From NCBI GenBank assembly GCA_965249225.1, contig CBDFLT010000006.1, positions 1 to 64,000 on the forward strand: 64,000 bases of DNA, read 5' to 3'. The translations under genes and the position numbers were made by a program. Below are positions 43,674 to 52,593 of the stretch, piece by piece. The notes beneath the pieces were generated by a model. That model did no database searches. It was not told the origin of the DNA and worked only from the letters and a program-made list of their open reading frames with translations. Position 1 is the first letter of the stretch, and each line of letters starts with the position of its first letter. The stretch is from CBDFLT01 sp965249225 (GTDB taxonomy: Bacteria > Chloroflexota > Dehalococcoidia > Lucifugimonadales > G963668185).

Positions 43674-43752
43674 ATCAAAACTCCGTTCCAGCCCAACAAT
43701 GATTTCGCGGCACAGGTCGGTCTTGTGAGGTGGATATCACAGAGGTCTGCCG

Positions 43753-44106
43753 TTGACCTGCCTCAAGCGCAGTCATTTTCCCCTTGGGTACCGTGAAGCT
43801 GACGTCTCTCAAGGTCTCGGGTTGGTTGGTGCTGTAACGGAACGAGACCCCATCCAGGCGTATGCTTTATTTGCCTCTAATAAATTCGAGCGTCCCTTCG
43901 GAAAGGGATTTCTTATCGTCGCGGCGGAAAACTCCATGACAGACTGGAGCGCAGGGAGGTTGACAGCGATCAATGCATGGGAGCTGTTCAGGGCGCTGGT
44001 GGAACCACACGATCCTGAACGTGCTAGATCGAGTTTTCTCGCTTTGTTAATGCGACACGGGATCAATTACCCTTTTCCCCTGAAGAGCACCCTCTCCAAT
44101 ACTTAG
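43753..44106 (+). CDS. unrecognised small ORF
   Basis: A 117-codon plus-strand frame in the 370-bp gap between the epimerase-like gene and the downstream piece of the IS-split gene. It contains FGKGFLIVAAENSMTDW and INAWELFRALVEPHDPERAR, which look protein-like, but there is no convincing ribosome-binding site and no family is recognised. It overlaps both neighbours in the opposite strand. It may be spurious. Confidence 0.2.
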   Translation: MTCLKRSHFPLGYREADVSQGLGLVGAVTERDPIQAYALFASNKFERPFGKGFLIVAAENSMTDWSAGRLTAINAWELFRALVEPHDPERARSSFLALLMRHGINYPFPLKSTLSNT

Positions 44107-44405
44107 GGCCATGTCATTACTAATTAGTGTATAACGCATTCCATCTATATCGAACCAGAAAATGACCTCATCATTAATTCTGCGGGACGAGGGTGGATTA
44201 CCATTAACGTACACCTCACTTCCATGGCAGACGAACGCCAAACCTTCTATCCGGTCTTTATTGTAATTACACACCTTGACCTGCTTCTGGCCAGGAACAT
44301 ACTCAATCTCGATGTTCTCCAACTTGAGCCAGTAATCCATCGCATCTCTGATAGTTGTGAATAAGATCTTTCCGTCATCTCGGAATCTTGCCATTATCGC
44401 AAGGT
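44047..44405 (-). pseudogene. 3' part of the gene split by IS copy B
   Basis: Encodes the last about 117 residues of the interrupted protein (IMARFRDDGKILFTTIRDAM, YWLKLENIEIEYVPGQ, FVCHGSEVYVNG). Removing IS copy B and one 8-bp repeat joins this piece in frame to the 5' part at 45946-47685 (DEYL + AIMARF). Both pieces are AT-rich compared with the housekeeping half. It has no obvious start of its own, so it is probably not translated. Confidence 0.85.
44398..44405. repeat. 8-bp target-site duplication of IS copy B (left)
   Basis: CGCAAGGT directly abuts the left end of the element and is repeated at 45946-45953 at its right end. It is the only convincing target duplication among the five copies. 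Confidence 0.9.
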
Positions 44406-44473
44406 TGTACGTCGTCAAAACAAGTGGGACAAAAGGGGAGCCTTTAAAGCGTGCAACTTGGACGCTAACCGGC

Positions 44474-45466
44474 TCAGGCAGTTCTCAGATTTGCCAACCT
44501 CCGTTCGGCTAGACTCTTTTGCTTCACCTCCTGTCTCGTCGCCAGTATGGCGTCTTGGCGTCCGTGGTACATATCCGCCGGCGTGATGTTCCCCAAAGCC
44601 TCGTGATAGCGCTCGTAGTTGTAGTACCTTACGAAGCCCTCCATAGCCGCTACAAGCTCTTCCAGGCTGTGGTGGACAAAGACGTTGACCTTAGCCTTGG
44701 CTGTGCGATGGTACCGCTCCAACTTGCCGTTGGTCTGGGGATGGAAAGGTGAGGCGAAGATGTGTTTCATGAACCTGGCCCTTAGGAACTCGTCCAACGC
44801 CCTAGACAGAAAGCCTGGACCGTTGTCGCTCAGAAGGGCTGGACCTGGCTCTACAGGCGCCGTCGGTTGACCGGTGAACTCCACCGCATCCTGGACCACG
44901 TCGATGATGTCGGCACTGCTCATGCTGGTCTGCACCCTCCAGCCCACGATCATCCTGGAATAGTCATCCAGCACGCTGATCAGGTAGTAGTAGCCCCAAC
45001 CCACCACGAAGAAGTAGCTGGCATCGGTCTGCCATAGCTCATTGGGCCTGGCAGTCTTGGTGTGAAACTCCTTTCCTGCTGGGAAGCCCTTGGTCTCGGG
45101 CGGCTTGATGAGCCCCGCTTCCTTCAGTATCCGGTATACGGTGGACTCGGAGACGTACATGACCTGTTCGTCCACCAGGGTGGTCGCCACCTCTCTCGGG
45201 CTCAACGATGGGTGCTCCAACGCATACCTGACCACGTACCGTCTTTGCTTTGTAGCCAACCGGTTCCACACTCGCCTGGGCTCTGGTGGCCGGTCTACCA
45301 GACCGTTAAACCCCTTGTCTCGATACCTGCTCTTCCAGCGGTAGTAGGTCGAGGGTGCTATCTGCAACTCTTGGAGGGTCTGCCTGACCGGCAGAGGAGA
45401 CCTCTCGACGATCTGAAGGACCTCCGCCTTGAGCTGGGCCTCCCTTCTCACATAGGGCTTGCCCAT
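44474..45466 (-). CDS. IS3 transposase OrfB (copy B)
   Basis: 330 aa, identical to the other copies, with the D-D-E residues in LWQTDASYF, LLSDNGPGF and NGKLERYHR. Intact. It lies inside the only copy with a target duplication and is probably competent if the frameshift to make OrfAB works with its A6 run. Confidence 0.95.
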   Translation of the reverse strand: MGKPYVRREAQLKAEVLQIVERSPLPVRQTLQELQIAPSTYYRWKSRYRDKGFNGLVDRPPEPRRVWNRLATKQRRYVVRYALEHPSLSPREVATTLVDEQVMYVSESTVYRILKEAGLIKPPETKGFPAGKEFHTKTARPNELWQTDASYFFVVGWGYYYLISVLDDYSRMIVGWRVQTSMSSADIIDVVQDAVEFTGQPTAPVEPGPALLSDNGPGFLSRALDEFLRARFMKHIFASPFHPQTNGKLERYHRTAKAKVNVFVHHSLEELVAAMEGFVRYYNYERYHEALGNITPADMYHGRQDAILATRQEVKQKSLAERRLANLRTA

Positions 45467-45833
45467 GGGCTCTAACCGAGGCTTTTTTCAGGACCAGGTT
45501 CTCCACCGACAGCTGAGCAACAAGTTCCTTGAGCCGCTCGTTCTCGCGCTTCAAGGCATCGACCTCCGCCTTGTTCGCCTCCCGTAGCGTGTCACCCTTC
45601 AGCCTCGACTTGCCCGCCTCCATGTAGTCCTTGAGCCACTTGTAATAGACCCCGGGGTTGATTCCCTCTCGCCTGCACAAGGCGCTGACTGATATCTCCC
45701 CGCGGATCCCCTCTATGACGATCCGTACCTTCTCCTCAGGTGTGTACTTGCGACGTGTAACGTTTCTGGTCCGTCGGACCACCTGCCTCGCGTTCTCGTC
45801 GGCTTGATCGTAGCTTCGACTGACTTCCTGCAT
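45306..45833 (-). CDS. IS3 transposase OrfA, A6 variant (copy B)
   Basis: The same HTH and coiled-coil protein as in copy A, with six A residues at the frameshift run, so it reads on out of phase past the orfB start. The SD AAAGGAG precedes the ATG at 45833. Confidence 0.85.
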   Translation of the reverse strand: MQEVSRSYDQADENARQVVRRTRNVTRRKYTPEEKVRIVIEGIRGEISVSALCRREGINPGVYYKWLKDYMEAGKSRLKGDTLREANKAEVDALKRENERLKELVAQLSVENLVLKKASVRAHGQALCEKGGPAQGGGPSDRREVSSAGQADPPRVADSTLDLLPLEEQVSRQGV

Positions 45834-45945
45834 CCTGGCTCCTTTCACTTCCGTGAATCTACTCTCCTACCTGAGCCAGGACAATCGCCTTAATTGTCGC
45901 TTCTCAATTCCCCATCAGCTGTCCCAAATGTGCTGACGATACACA

Positions 45946-47685
45946 CGCAAGGTATTCATCAAACTCCTTGCTGACAATTACCTTCCCGTCGGCGTCGATC
46001 TCCCAACAACCATTCTTATCATCGGCCCTAGCTGGATAAGCGTGGTGAATGAACAATCCCCAGGAGTCTGCAAGATCACCAAGCCTATTCTTGCGCTCCA
46101 CTGCAATATCGTCCTTCCCAAAATAGTAACTTCGGGTAAGAAATGTTCCCCATGAATAGAAATCACCAGTTAGGGTCGGATGTTTCCAATAGATTGGGTT
46201 AGGTACGCCCTCGGGTGATCGAAAATTCTCCGTGGTTCCCACGAGAAGGGCGTCGAAATTTTGTTCCGTCTGACGCAACGATGTAGCGGATTTAATGATG
46301 TTTCTCGTATGTTGCAGCATCCGTAATTTCGTCAACACAGAACGAACATAGCGCCGCAATTGCGGCATGATACTTTTTTTCCATGCGCTCTTAGTCAGCC
46401 GTCGCATCCCACGATCTCTGACCTTTGGGATACGATCGATGTACTCTAACGCATGATTCCAAAAGTATTTCGTATCGTATTTCTCCCAGATCGGCGCAAC
46501 ATAGTTACGTTTCTTATCATTCAAGCCATCGCAAGAAAACCTCTCCTCATTGCCCCATATCCGCTTATATTTGAACACAAGGTGGTCTATCCATGACGCT
46601 GTGTCAAAATGGTTTTTCATGAAATGCACGGCTTCTTCAACGAGTTCAGGTGGCGAAGTCGCAGGCTGTGGGCAATGCAAGCAGACTTCGTAGTTCCCAG
46701 CAGACTGCAACTGCTTCAGGAATTCCAGAAAGTCAGGCTCCGATTCAATTGACAGCATCTCCCCAGTAAAACTCTCACTTTTATGCATTGCTACACGTTC
46801 TCGATTTGTATAGAAGACACTCTTTGTCACAGGAATTCCATGTTTGATAAACCCCCCCGTCGCCTTCTCATGGGAATCGATACTTTCAGAGCCAAAATAG
46901 ACTGCTTTTTGCATTCTTAAATCAGAGTTGCAGGCATGTTCCGTCCAGATATAAGTTGACAAGAACCCATATGGGTTCCTCATAACGCGCGGGGAAAAGT
47001 GCGGTACAAAACCAACATGCAACGTGAATTCATTGTTTCTCGTGTCGCCTCTTCGATATCTTGAATTAGAGCAATCCTTCCATACGCCATCAGGATCTCG
47101 ATTGATGTACGGATGGTCTTTTGAGTAATCGAGATTTACCACGAGTTGATTCTTTACCGTTTCAACCTCTAATGATGACACCTTGGGCACATTGTAAATG
47201 AAGGCCGATCGCGATTTTTCTCCAAACACGGCTCCCTGGTGGGCCAACCAGTATCGGTCTTCGAGATCATGTCTTACACGTTTGCGGTTCCTAGTGACAA
47301 CCTCGGAAACACCGATATCGAACTGCAACACGATCGCCTCACGCGAAATCTCGACGTCACGTTTGTATGTTGAACGCACACGAAAATGAATTGCCGGTGT
47401 GTCCTCTGCGACCAATAATGTGATGTGAACGACCTCGAAAATACCCTCGCACACCATGTTGATTCTTGAACCATTGGGCAGCGCTTCCACAGTGATTTTA
47501 GGATCTTCACACGGCACCTTTTCCGTGTCGTCGTGTCCACTCACATCCGATGGCACGATCACAAGGTAGTGCGACACTTCGGAAACTACGGAATTACCTT
47601 CGACATCGTTGATTAGTAAGCGCCCGTTTGAGTTCAATGCAAGTTCGTAGAAGTCGTTTTTGAAAATTAAATTATCAGCCTTCAT
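45946..47685 (-). pseudogene. 5' part of a large AT-rich gene split by IS copy B
   Basis: Encodes 580 residues before the insertion; the rebuilt protein would be about 696 aa. Not recognised. The first 200 residues are beta-rich (YELALNSNGRLLINDVEGN, VVHITLLVAEDTPAIHFRVR), like a carbohydrate-active beta-sandwich. The middle has EVCLHCPQPATSPPELVEEA and HFMKNHFDTASWIDH, loosely like polysaccharide deacetylase-like domains. A basic helical region precedes LLVGTTENFRSPEGVPNPIY. Position beside sugar-nucleotide genes suggests a polysaccharide role; that is inference. As it stands it ends with 14 IS-derived residues. Confidence 0.75.
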
Positions 47686-47713
47686 TCCTTCCTCGTTTGA
47701 ATGTTGGCAATCA

Positions 47714-47912
47714 GTAAAAGTGGGACAGTTCTGGACCCCGGAGATTAGTGTTGTGAAGAGCCGTTCGTGAGCTTCCTGAGGGCTCCGTTGTAGTGTCTCC
47801 GCTGTAGAATCTGCTCACGCCTCCCATTGAGTACGTCTGTGGGTCTCACGTTGCCTAGGGCTTTGTGATAACGGCGCAGTTGTAGTAACTGACAAAGGCG
47901 GCTACGCTGCCC
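47714..47912 (-). pseudogene. decayed IS3-type OrfB 3' end
   Basis: On the minus strand AAFVSYYN is followed after a one-base frameshift by RRYHKALGNVRPTDVLNGRR and EQILQRRHYNGALRK, the C-terminal end of an IS3-type integrase domain, with a stop at 47745-47747. AAGTGGGACAG at 47716-47726 resembles an IS end. It differs clearly from the five intact copies. Confidence 0.7.
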
Positions 47913-47944
47913 AAAAGAAGTCCTTTTGGTACGATCTATTATAC

Positions 47945-48247
47945 GCCTCCGGTAGCTACACCGTTCTCCTTATAGAGCGCCGGCTGCTGCTGACGATAAT
48001 GGACTCGGTCTACCTCGATGCGAAAGAGGAAAGGCGGATAGTAGCCTTCAAGCCCATCTTCCAGGTTGTCATAATGAAGGAAGGCTCAGGGATCGTGCTG
48101 GTGCATGATCGGGTAGGGGGGTCCGAGATGGCAAATCAGTCTCCGCCCGGAGGGCAAGAGGCTGACGATTCGTGTTCGTGGTGGAGACGGGTGAGGGTTG
48201 AACTCCACCTAAAACACGAGTTGGCTGTGCTCGTGGCCGTAGTGTGA
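47945..48247 (+). pseudogene. possible serine-recombinase C-terminal fragment
   Basis: A plus-strand frame reads SYTVLLIERRLLLTIMDSVY then LDAKEERRIVAFKPIFQVV, similar in style to the end of large serine recombinases (a short VYLD...RIVAxKP block). It continues to a stop with ELHLKHELAVLVAVV, a block also found at 56030-56067. No catalytic part is present. Assignment is tentative. Confidence 0.3.
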
Positions 48248-48392
48248 GAAAGGTAGAACTCCCGGTCCACTGGACCGGGTCTCCCGGAGCTTGTTGATAA
48301 TCTGCTCGGGCCCGTAATTCCTTCGTGCTATGAATCCCCTTTTCTTCTGGCCCAGATACTAAATATAGACCTGGACTAGTTTTTGGGGGCCG
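48200..48392 (-). repeat. decayed IS3-type 5' segment, first copy
   Basis: About 190 bp that align by eye with 56020-56217 over their whole length with scattered differences. On the minus strand both hold an orfA start. Here the initiator ATG has become ATA, then ARRNYGPEQIINKLRET follows. A CCCCCAAAAAC-type terminus is at the outer end. Confidence 0.65.
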
Positions 48393-48540
48393 GGTCACTC
48401 GGACGGGCGACTTATATTCTCACCCCGCCAAATGCCTCATTGGGGTGATGCGCGCCGCTGGCGTGTGGCCGATACTTAGGACGTAGAACCTAACAGCGCC
48501 GGATATCAGGCGAATAGTGATTCGCTGAACAGGCTGAAAC

Positions 48541-48723
48541 ATGAGCATGCAGCGAATTAAACATATCGTTAGAGACCAAGGAGGCTTCTCCCTTCTTGAA
48601 ATGGCCGTCGTTACCACCATAATAGCGGTTCTCGCGAGTATTATCGTACTCGCTGTAACCGGCAGTGCCTCTAACGCCCGAACAGCCACCAAGTTGCACG
48701 ATTTAAAGACTACAGAGGTCGCC
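48541..48723 (+). pseudogene. type IV prepilin N-terminal fragment cut by IS copy C
   Basis: The first 61 codons of a type IV pilin/pseudopilin: short leader, the prepilin peptidase site in QGGFSLLEMAVVTTII (cleavage after G, Phe then Glu5), the hydrophobic helix and the start of the globular part (NARTATKLHDLKTTEVA). The IS border truncates it. The rest of the pilin gene is not in the window. A secretion ATPase fragment sits beside IS copy E. Confidence 0.85.
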
Positions 48724-48835
48724 TGTGTATCGTCAGCACATATGGGACAGCTGATGGGGAATTGAGAAGCGACAATTAAGGCGATTGTCCTGGCTCAGGT
48801 AGGAGAGTAGATTCACGGAAGTGAAAGGAGCCAGG

Positions 48836-49363
48836 ATGCAGGAAGTCAGTCGAAGCTACGATCAAGCCGACGAGAACGCGAGGCAGGTGGTCCGACGGAC
48901 CAGAAACGTTACACGTCGCAAGTACACACCTGAGGAGAAGGTACGGATCGTCATAGAGGGGATCCGCGGGGAGATATCAGTCAGCGCCTTGTGCAGGCGA
49001 GAGGGAATCAACCCCGGGGTCTATTACAAGTGGCTCAAGGACTACATGGAGGCGGGCAAGTCGAGGCTGAAGGGTGACACGCTACGGGAGGCGAACAAGG
49101 CGGAGGTCGATGCCTTGAAGCGCGAGAACGAGCGGCTCAAGGAACTTGTTGCTCAGCTGTCGGTGGAGAACCTGGTCCTGAAAAAAGCCTCGGTTAGAGC
49201 CCATGGGCAAGCCCTATGTGAGAAGGGAGGCCCAGCTCAAGGCGGAGGTCCTTCAGATCGTCGAGAGGTCTCCTCTGCCGGTCAGGCAGACCCTCCAAGA
49301 GTTGCAGATAGCACCCTCGACCTACTACCGCTGGAAGAGCAGGTATCGAGACAAGGGGTTTAA
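48836..49363 (+). CDS. IS3 transposase OrfA, A6 variant (copy C)
   Basis: OrfA with HTH (LCRREGINPGVYYKW) and coiled coil (ALKRENERLKEL). The A6 run at about 49171-49176 leaves it out of phase over orfB. ATG behind AAAGGAG. Confidence 0.85.
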   Translation: MQEVSRSYDQADENARQVVRRTRNVTRRKYTPEEKVRIVIEGIRGEISVSALCRREGINPGVYYKWLKDYMEAGKSRLKGDTLREANKAEVDALKRENERLKELVAQLSVENLVLKKASVRAHGQALCEKGGPAQGGGPSDRREVSSAGQADPPRVADSTLDLLPLEEQVSRQGV

Positions 49364-50195
49364 CGGTCTGGTAGACCGGCCACCAGAGCCCAGGCGAGTG
49401 TGGAACCGGTTGGCTACAAAGCAAAGACGGTACGTGGTCAGGTATGCGTTGGAGCACCCATCGTTGAGCCCGAGAGAGGTGGCGACCACCCTGGTGGACG
49501 AACAGGTCATGTACGTCTCCGAGTCCACCGTATACCGGATACTGAAGGAAGCGGGGCTCATCAAGCCGCCCGAGACCAAGGGCTTCCCAGCAGGAAAGGA
49601 GTTTCACACCAAGACTGCCAGGCCCAATGAGCTATGGCAGACCGATGCCAGCTACTTCTTCGTGGTGGGTTGGGGCTACTACTACCTGATCAGCGTGCTG
49701 GATGACTATTCCAGGATGATCGTGGGCTGGAGGGTGCAGACCAGCATGAGCAGTGCCGACATCATCGACGTGGTCCAGGATGCGGTGGAGTTCACCGGTC
49801 AACCGACGGCGCCTGTAGAGCCAGGTCCAGCCCTTCTGAGCGACAACGGTCCAGGCTTTCTGTCTAGGGCGTTGGACGAGTTCCTAAGGGCCAGGTTCAT
49901 GAAACACATCTTCGCCTCACCTTTCCATCCCCAGACCAACGGCAAGTTGGAGCGGTACCATCGCACAGCCAAGGCTAAGGTCAACGTCTTTGTCCACCAC
50001 AGCCTGGAAGAGCTTGTAGCGGCTATGGAGGGCTTCGTAAGGTACTACAACTACGAGCGCTATCACGAGGCTTTGGGGAACATCACGCCGGCGGATATGT
50101 ACCACGGACGCCAAGACGCCATACTGGCGACGAGACAGGAGGTGAAGCAAAAGAGTCTAGCCGAACGGAGGTTGGCAAATCTGAGAACTGCCTGA
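49203..50195 (+). CDS. IS3 transposase OrfB (copy C)
   Basis: 330 aa, identical to OrfB in the other copies. Integrase core complete with all three catalytic acidic residues. It lies in the +1 phase relative to orfA, so a fusion needs +1 frameshifting or transcript slippage. Confidence 0.95.
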   Translation: MGKPYVRREAQLKAEVLQIVERSPLPVRQTLQELQIAPSTYYRWKSRYRDKGFNGLVDRPPEPRRVWNRLATKQRRYVVRYALEHPSLSPREVATTLVDEQVMYVSESTVYRILKEAGLIKPPETKGFPAGKEFHTKTARPNELWQTDASYFFVVGWGYYYLISVLDDYSRMIVGWRVQTSMSSADIIDVVQDAVEFTGQPTAPVEPGPALLSDNGPGFLSRALDEFLRARFMKHIFASPFHPQTNGKLERYHRTAKAKVNVFVHHSLEELVAAMEGFVRYYNYERYHEALGNITPADMYHGRQDAILATRQEVKQKSLAERRLANLRTA

Positions 50196-50263
50196 GCCGG
50201 TTAGCGTCCAAGTTGCACGCTTTAAAGGCTCCCCTTTTGTCCCACTTGTTTTGACGACGTACA

Positions 50264-50475
50264 GATGCCAGTACTCTGGCCTGTAAGCCAGCCGGTGGGT
50301 GCACTTCGACGATCCCTGTAGCTAATCTGGCTGCCAATTCCACATTTTCTTGGGCCAGTTGATAACATACAGAGCAGGATCGGAGGTGTTCCAACAGGTT
50401 ATCCTGCTCACCCGATTCCAGGGCTCCTAGGGCGAACCCTTCTAAAAGATCCTGTGCCTGACCATGCTCCAGCAT
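50264..50475 (-). pseudogene. zinc-finger anti-sigma factor, N-terminal fragment
   Basis: About 70 residues before the IS border. LLEGFALGALESGEQDNLLEH is followed by LRSCSVCYQLAQ, the HxxxCxxC zinc motif of ZAS-type anti-sigma factors that hold ECF sigma factors. PPAGLQARVLASV is the usual start of the linker. The membrane/periplasmic part is missing. No sigma factor gene lies upstream on the minus strand, where it would be expected. Confidence 0.75.
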
Positions 50476-50664
50476 TTTTGACCATCCGGGGCCAAATCGC
50501 TTCCAGGCCCAGTCATGACCCGCCGTATGCTCACTTCCTCAACAACAGTAAGTAGCTCTGGGTTCTCCCTGGCCCACGCGCCCTCATTCTATAAAGCATA
50601 TGATTAAGCTTAATTATTATAGAACTTATGTCAATTGTTGTAGGAATTCCTTCCAGTCCTCCCG

Positions 50665-51055
50665 TTGATCACGCTACCGTAGTCGCCAACTGGCGCTCTT
50701 CCCAACGTTGCAGGATGTCATCCTTGAATGTGCATTCCTACAGCACCAAAGCCATTTGGTTTACGTCTCCGTTCAGGGCTCGCCGGTGCCCGCTCAGCCG
50801 TTCCACGATCTTGAAGACTAGGTAGCGGGCGTTGTACCGGCGACGCAGGCATTAGGCCGCATCGTTCTGGAGCCGCACCCCGGCGAGGACAGACTCCAGC
50901 GGGTTGCTGGTAAGCACATGGACCGAGTGCTCCTTTAGCCGCACCGCTGCTTTGGCCGACAGCGCCGTGGTTTCCCCCACGAGCTCCAGGAACACTGGCT
51001 CGTAGTCCTCCGTCGCCATCCCCTGCAGGTAGAGCCGGACGAGAAGCCGCTAGGT
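50665..51055 (-). pseudogene. decayed IS256/Mutator transposase
   Basis: The minus strand reads VRLYLQGMATEDYEPVF and LVGETTALSAKAAVRLKE (N-terminal part), then jumps directly to TSNPLESVLAGVRLQNDAA and YNARYLVFKIVERLSGHRRAL (C-terminal part), with in-frame stops. The whole catalytic middle has been deleted. Confidence 0.65.
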
Positions 51056-51264
51056 TGCTTGCGGCGTCCGTTGGTAACGCCGGGCGAGTTGATGGACATT
51101 TCTACCCGGGCCCAGAGCCGACTGCGCAGCATCTCTTCCTCTTCCTCGGTGAGTGGCAATACCACAACAGACCCGCAGCTAGAACATAGCCTGCTTTCCG
51201 GGCCATCATCTTTTACCAAGCAACCACACCTGCGACACCTGAGAAGTCCGATGTTTGTCTTCAT
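51055..51264 (-). pseudogene. small zinc-ribbon protein, 3' end replaced
   Basis: ATG 51264 follows GAGAGG. The first 65-70 residues have a zinc ribbon (LRCRRCGCLV ... SRLCSSCGSV) and an acidic helix LTEEEEEMLRSRLWARVEMS. The frame then runs into the IS256 remnant out of phase (to 50935), so the native C-terminus is unknown. The N-terminal part could still be made. Function unknown. Confidence 0.5.
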
Positions 51265-51740
51265 TCGTCACCTCTCATCCAACGCTCCTTTAGGCTTCAC
51301 TAACGTCAAATAAGCCGTGGGCGTCTACCAGGTCTCTCCGCTGCCGGACCCCCATAGGGTCGTCACGCTTTGGTAGACGATTTTCAGTATGCCGACAGGA
51401 GTGTAAATGCGAATCACCCAATGGGGTAAATTTGGGGGTGAAAAAAGGGCTAATCCTTGAGTGTAGCCACCGACTCTGGGCGGGTCATGCGTCAGATTCA
51501 CCAAAGGCTGCCAGGCTCGTTTTGTGAATACCGGGCGAGGCAACGGGTCAACAGATGTCAGGCTGACGTCTATGGCACGTGGGCAAAGCTGGCGGACTCA
51601 CAGCGTTTGACTCATGCGAGCCTGCCCCAGATGCGCTCGGAGGCGGAATTCAGCTTTAACCAGGAGTTTCCACTTCTGGCCACTTGGCAAGTTGGCATTT
51701 TCTGCGAGGCAACCCACTGAAACCGGGCCTGGGCGCTCGA
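51265..51740. other. gap with no recognised gene
   Basis: About 475 bp. Short frames on both strands show no family resemblance and no good ribosome-binding sites. No remnant of a known IS was recognised here. Confidence 0.4.
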
Positions 51741-51887
51741 TTAACTCCTCCGTCGTAGCGCTGCCGCTGGGAGCACTACGACGAATGCTCCGAGACATGC
51801 GGACCCCAGTATCACGACTAGATATAGCAACTGAAATATCAGACCGATGTCTCTACCGAGCAGGCCGACGGTTAGGAAGGAGGGCAT
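51741..51887 (-). CDS. possible single-TM small protein
   Basis: A 48-aa frame from ATG 51887: a short N-terminus, then one strong hydrophobic helix (LIFQLLYLVVILGSACLGAF) and a basic end ALRRRS, a reasonable membrane miniprotein. A GGGGAGGG run lies upstream but too far for a good SD. The frame is open 41 codons further up with unlikely sequence. Unproven. Confidence 0.3.
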   Translation of the reverse strand: MPSFLTVGLLGRDIGLIFQLLYLVVILGSACLGAFVVVLPAAALRRRS

Positions 51888-51931
51888 GCCTAGCCTGCCC
51901 TCCCCATGATTAGGCTTGGGAGCACCGACTG

Positions 51932-51940
51932 TGATACAAT
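51932..51940 (+). promoter_or_regulatory. candidate extended -10 of the RRM gene
   Basis: TGATACAAT fits an extended -10 box about 118 bp before the RRM gene start. This would give a leader of about 110 nt, a length seen for cold-shock genes. No clear -35. Pattern only. Confidence 0.35.
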
Positions 51941-52057
51941 GGCTGTGACTCCAAGACCAGTTGCAAACTTCGTTCCGCTTCCTGCGTTTCCAGTAGTACT
52001 CGACTCGCATGCGACGCTTGCCCCGGGTGAGGAGAATTCAAATCAAAGGAGCGCCGC

Positions 52058-52336
52058 ATGAACATCTATGTGGGCAATCTATCGTTCGACACCACCGAAG
52101 AGTCCCTCCAAGTCGCCTTCACTGAGTATGGGGAAGTGGAGACCGCAAGGGTAATCACCGACCGAATGACGGGGCGACCAAGAGGGTTTGGCTTCGTAGA
52201 AATGCCAGATAAGACCCAGGCCGAGGCCGCCATCAAGGGCCTGAATGACAAGGAACTCGACGGGCGAGTACTGACAGTGAACGAGGCTCGACCAAAGGAG
52301 AACGGCGGCCGTCGCGACCGCGCTGGGAGTTTCTAG
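52058..52336 (+). CDS. RRM-domain RNA-binding protein
   Basis: A 92-aa single RRM protein. RNP2 is IYVGNLSF at residues 3-10 and RNP1 is RGFGFVEM near 45; a short Arg/Gly tail (GGRRDRAGSF) follows. Such proteins act as cold-induced RNA chaperones in cyanobacteria and other bacteria. ATG start with AAAGGAG at 7 nt. It has a long leader and its own intrinsic terminator, so it is a single-gene unit. Confidence 0.93.
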   Translation: MNIYVGNLSFDTTEESLQVAFTEYGEVETARVITDRMTGRPRGFGFVEMPDKTQAEAAIKGLNDKELDGRVLTVNEARPKENGGRRDRAGSF

Positions 52337-52451
52337 CCCCGCTGGTAAGCGACAATAATTGACCCCTCTGGCGACAAGCTAGTCCCCGACCTGGATAGAA
52401 GCGGTATTCAGTGTCATGGTGCTGCTAGCCGGCAGGGGTTTGATTCAGAGC

Positions 52452-52490
52452 AAAGAGGCAGGCTCGTGGCAGTCTGCCTCTTTATTTTAT
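52452..52490 (+). terminator. intrinsic terminator after the RRM gene
   Basis: AAAGAGGCAG (52452-52461) pairs perfectly with CTGCCTCTTT (52474-52483), a 10-bp stem with a 12-nt loop, followed by TTATTTTAT. It lies between the RRM gene and typA and also places the real typA start downstream. Confidence 0.88.
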
Positions 52491-52593
52491 GGCGTGCGTG
52501 CCCTCTTTTATCCACTGTTCCACCGCAGGCCGCGATGCCTGTTTCCGGACTATCCGGGATGAAAGCGACAGTTCAAACAGGAAAGTTACGGAT

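Larger units (their letters stand above)
44406..45945 (-). mobile_element. IS3-family element, copy B
   Basis: 1540 bp with the same ends and genes as copy A. It is flanked on both sides by CGCAAGGT. Deleting the element plus one repeat restores an open frame across the junction, which proves a simple insertion that has not been rearranged since. Confidence 0.97.
48724..50263 (+). mobile_element. IS3-family element, copy C
   Basis: 1540 bp in plus orientation. The left end reads TGTGTATCGTCAGCACATAT, with A where the other copies have T in the last visible ATTT, the only end difference seen. Flanks GGTCGCC and GATGCCA do not match, so no target duplication. It separates a pilin fragment from an anti-sigma fragment. 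Confidence 0.95.

Noticed and set aside
35840..44405. Composite transposon formed by copies A and B
   Set aside because: Copy A lacks a matching flank and copy B has its own private duplication, so the pair did not move as one unit.
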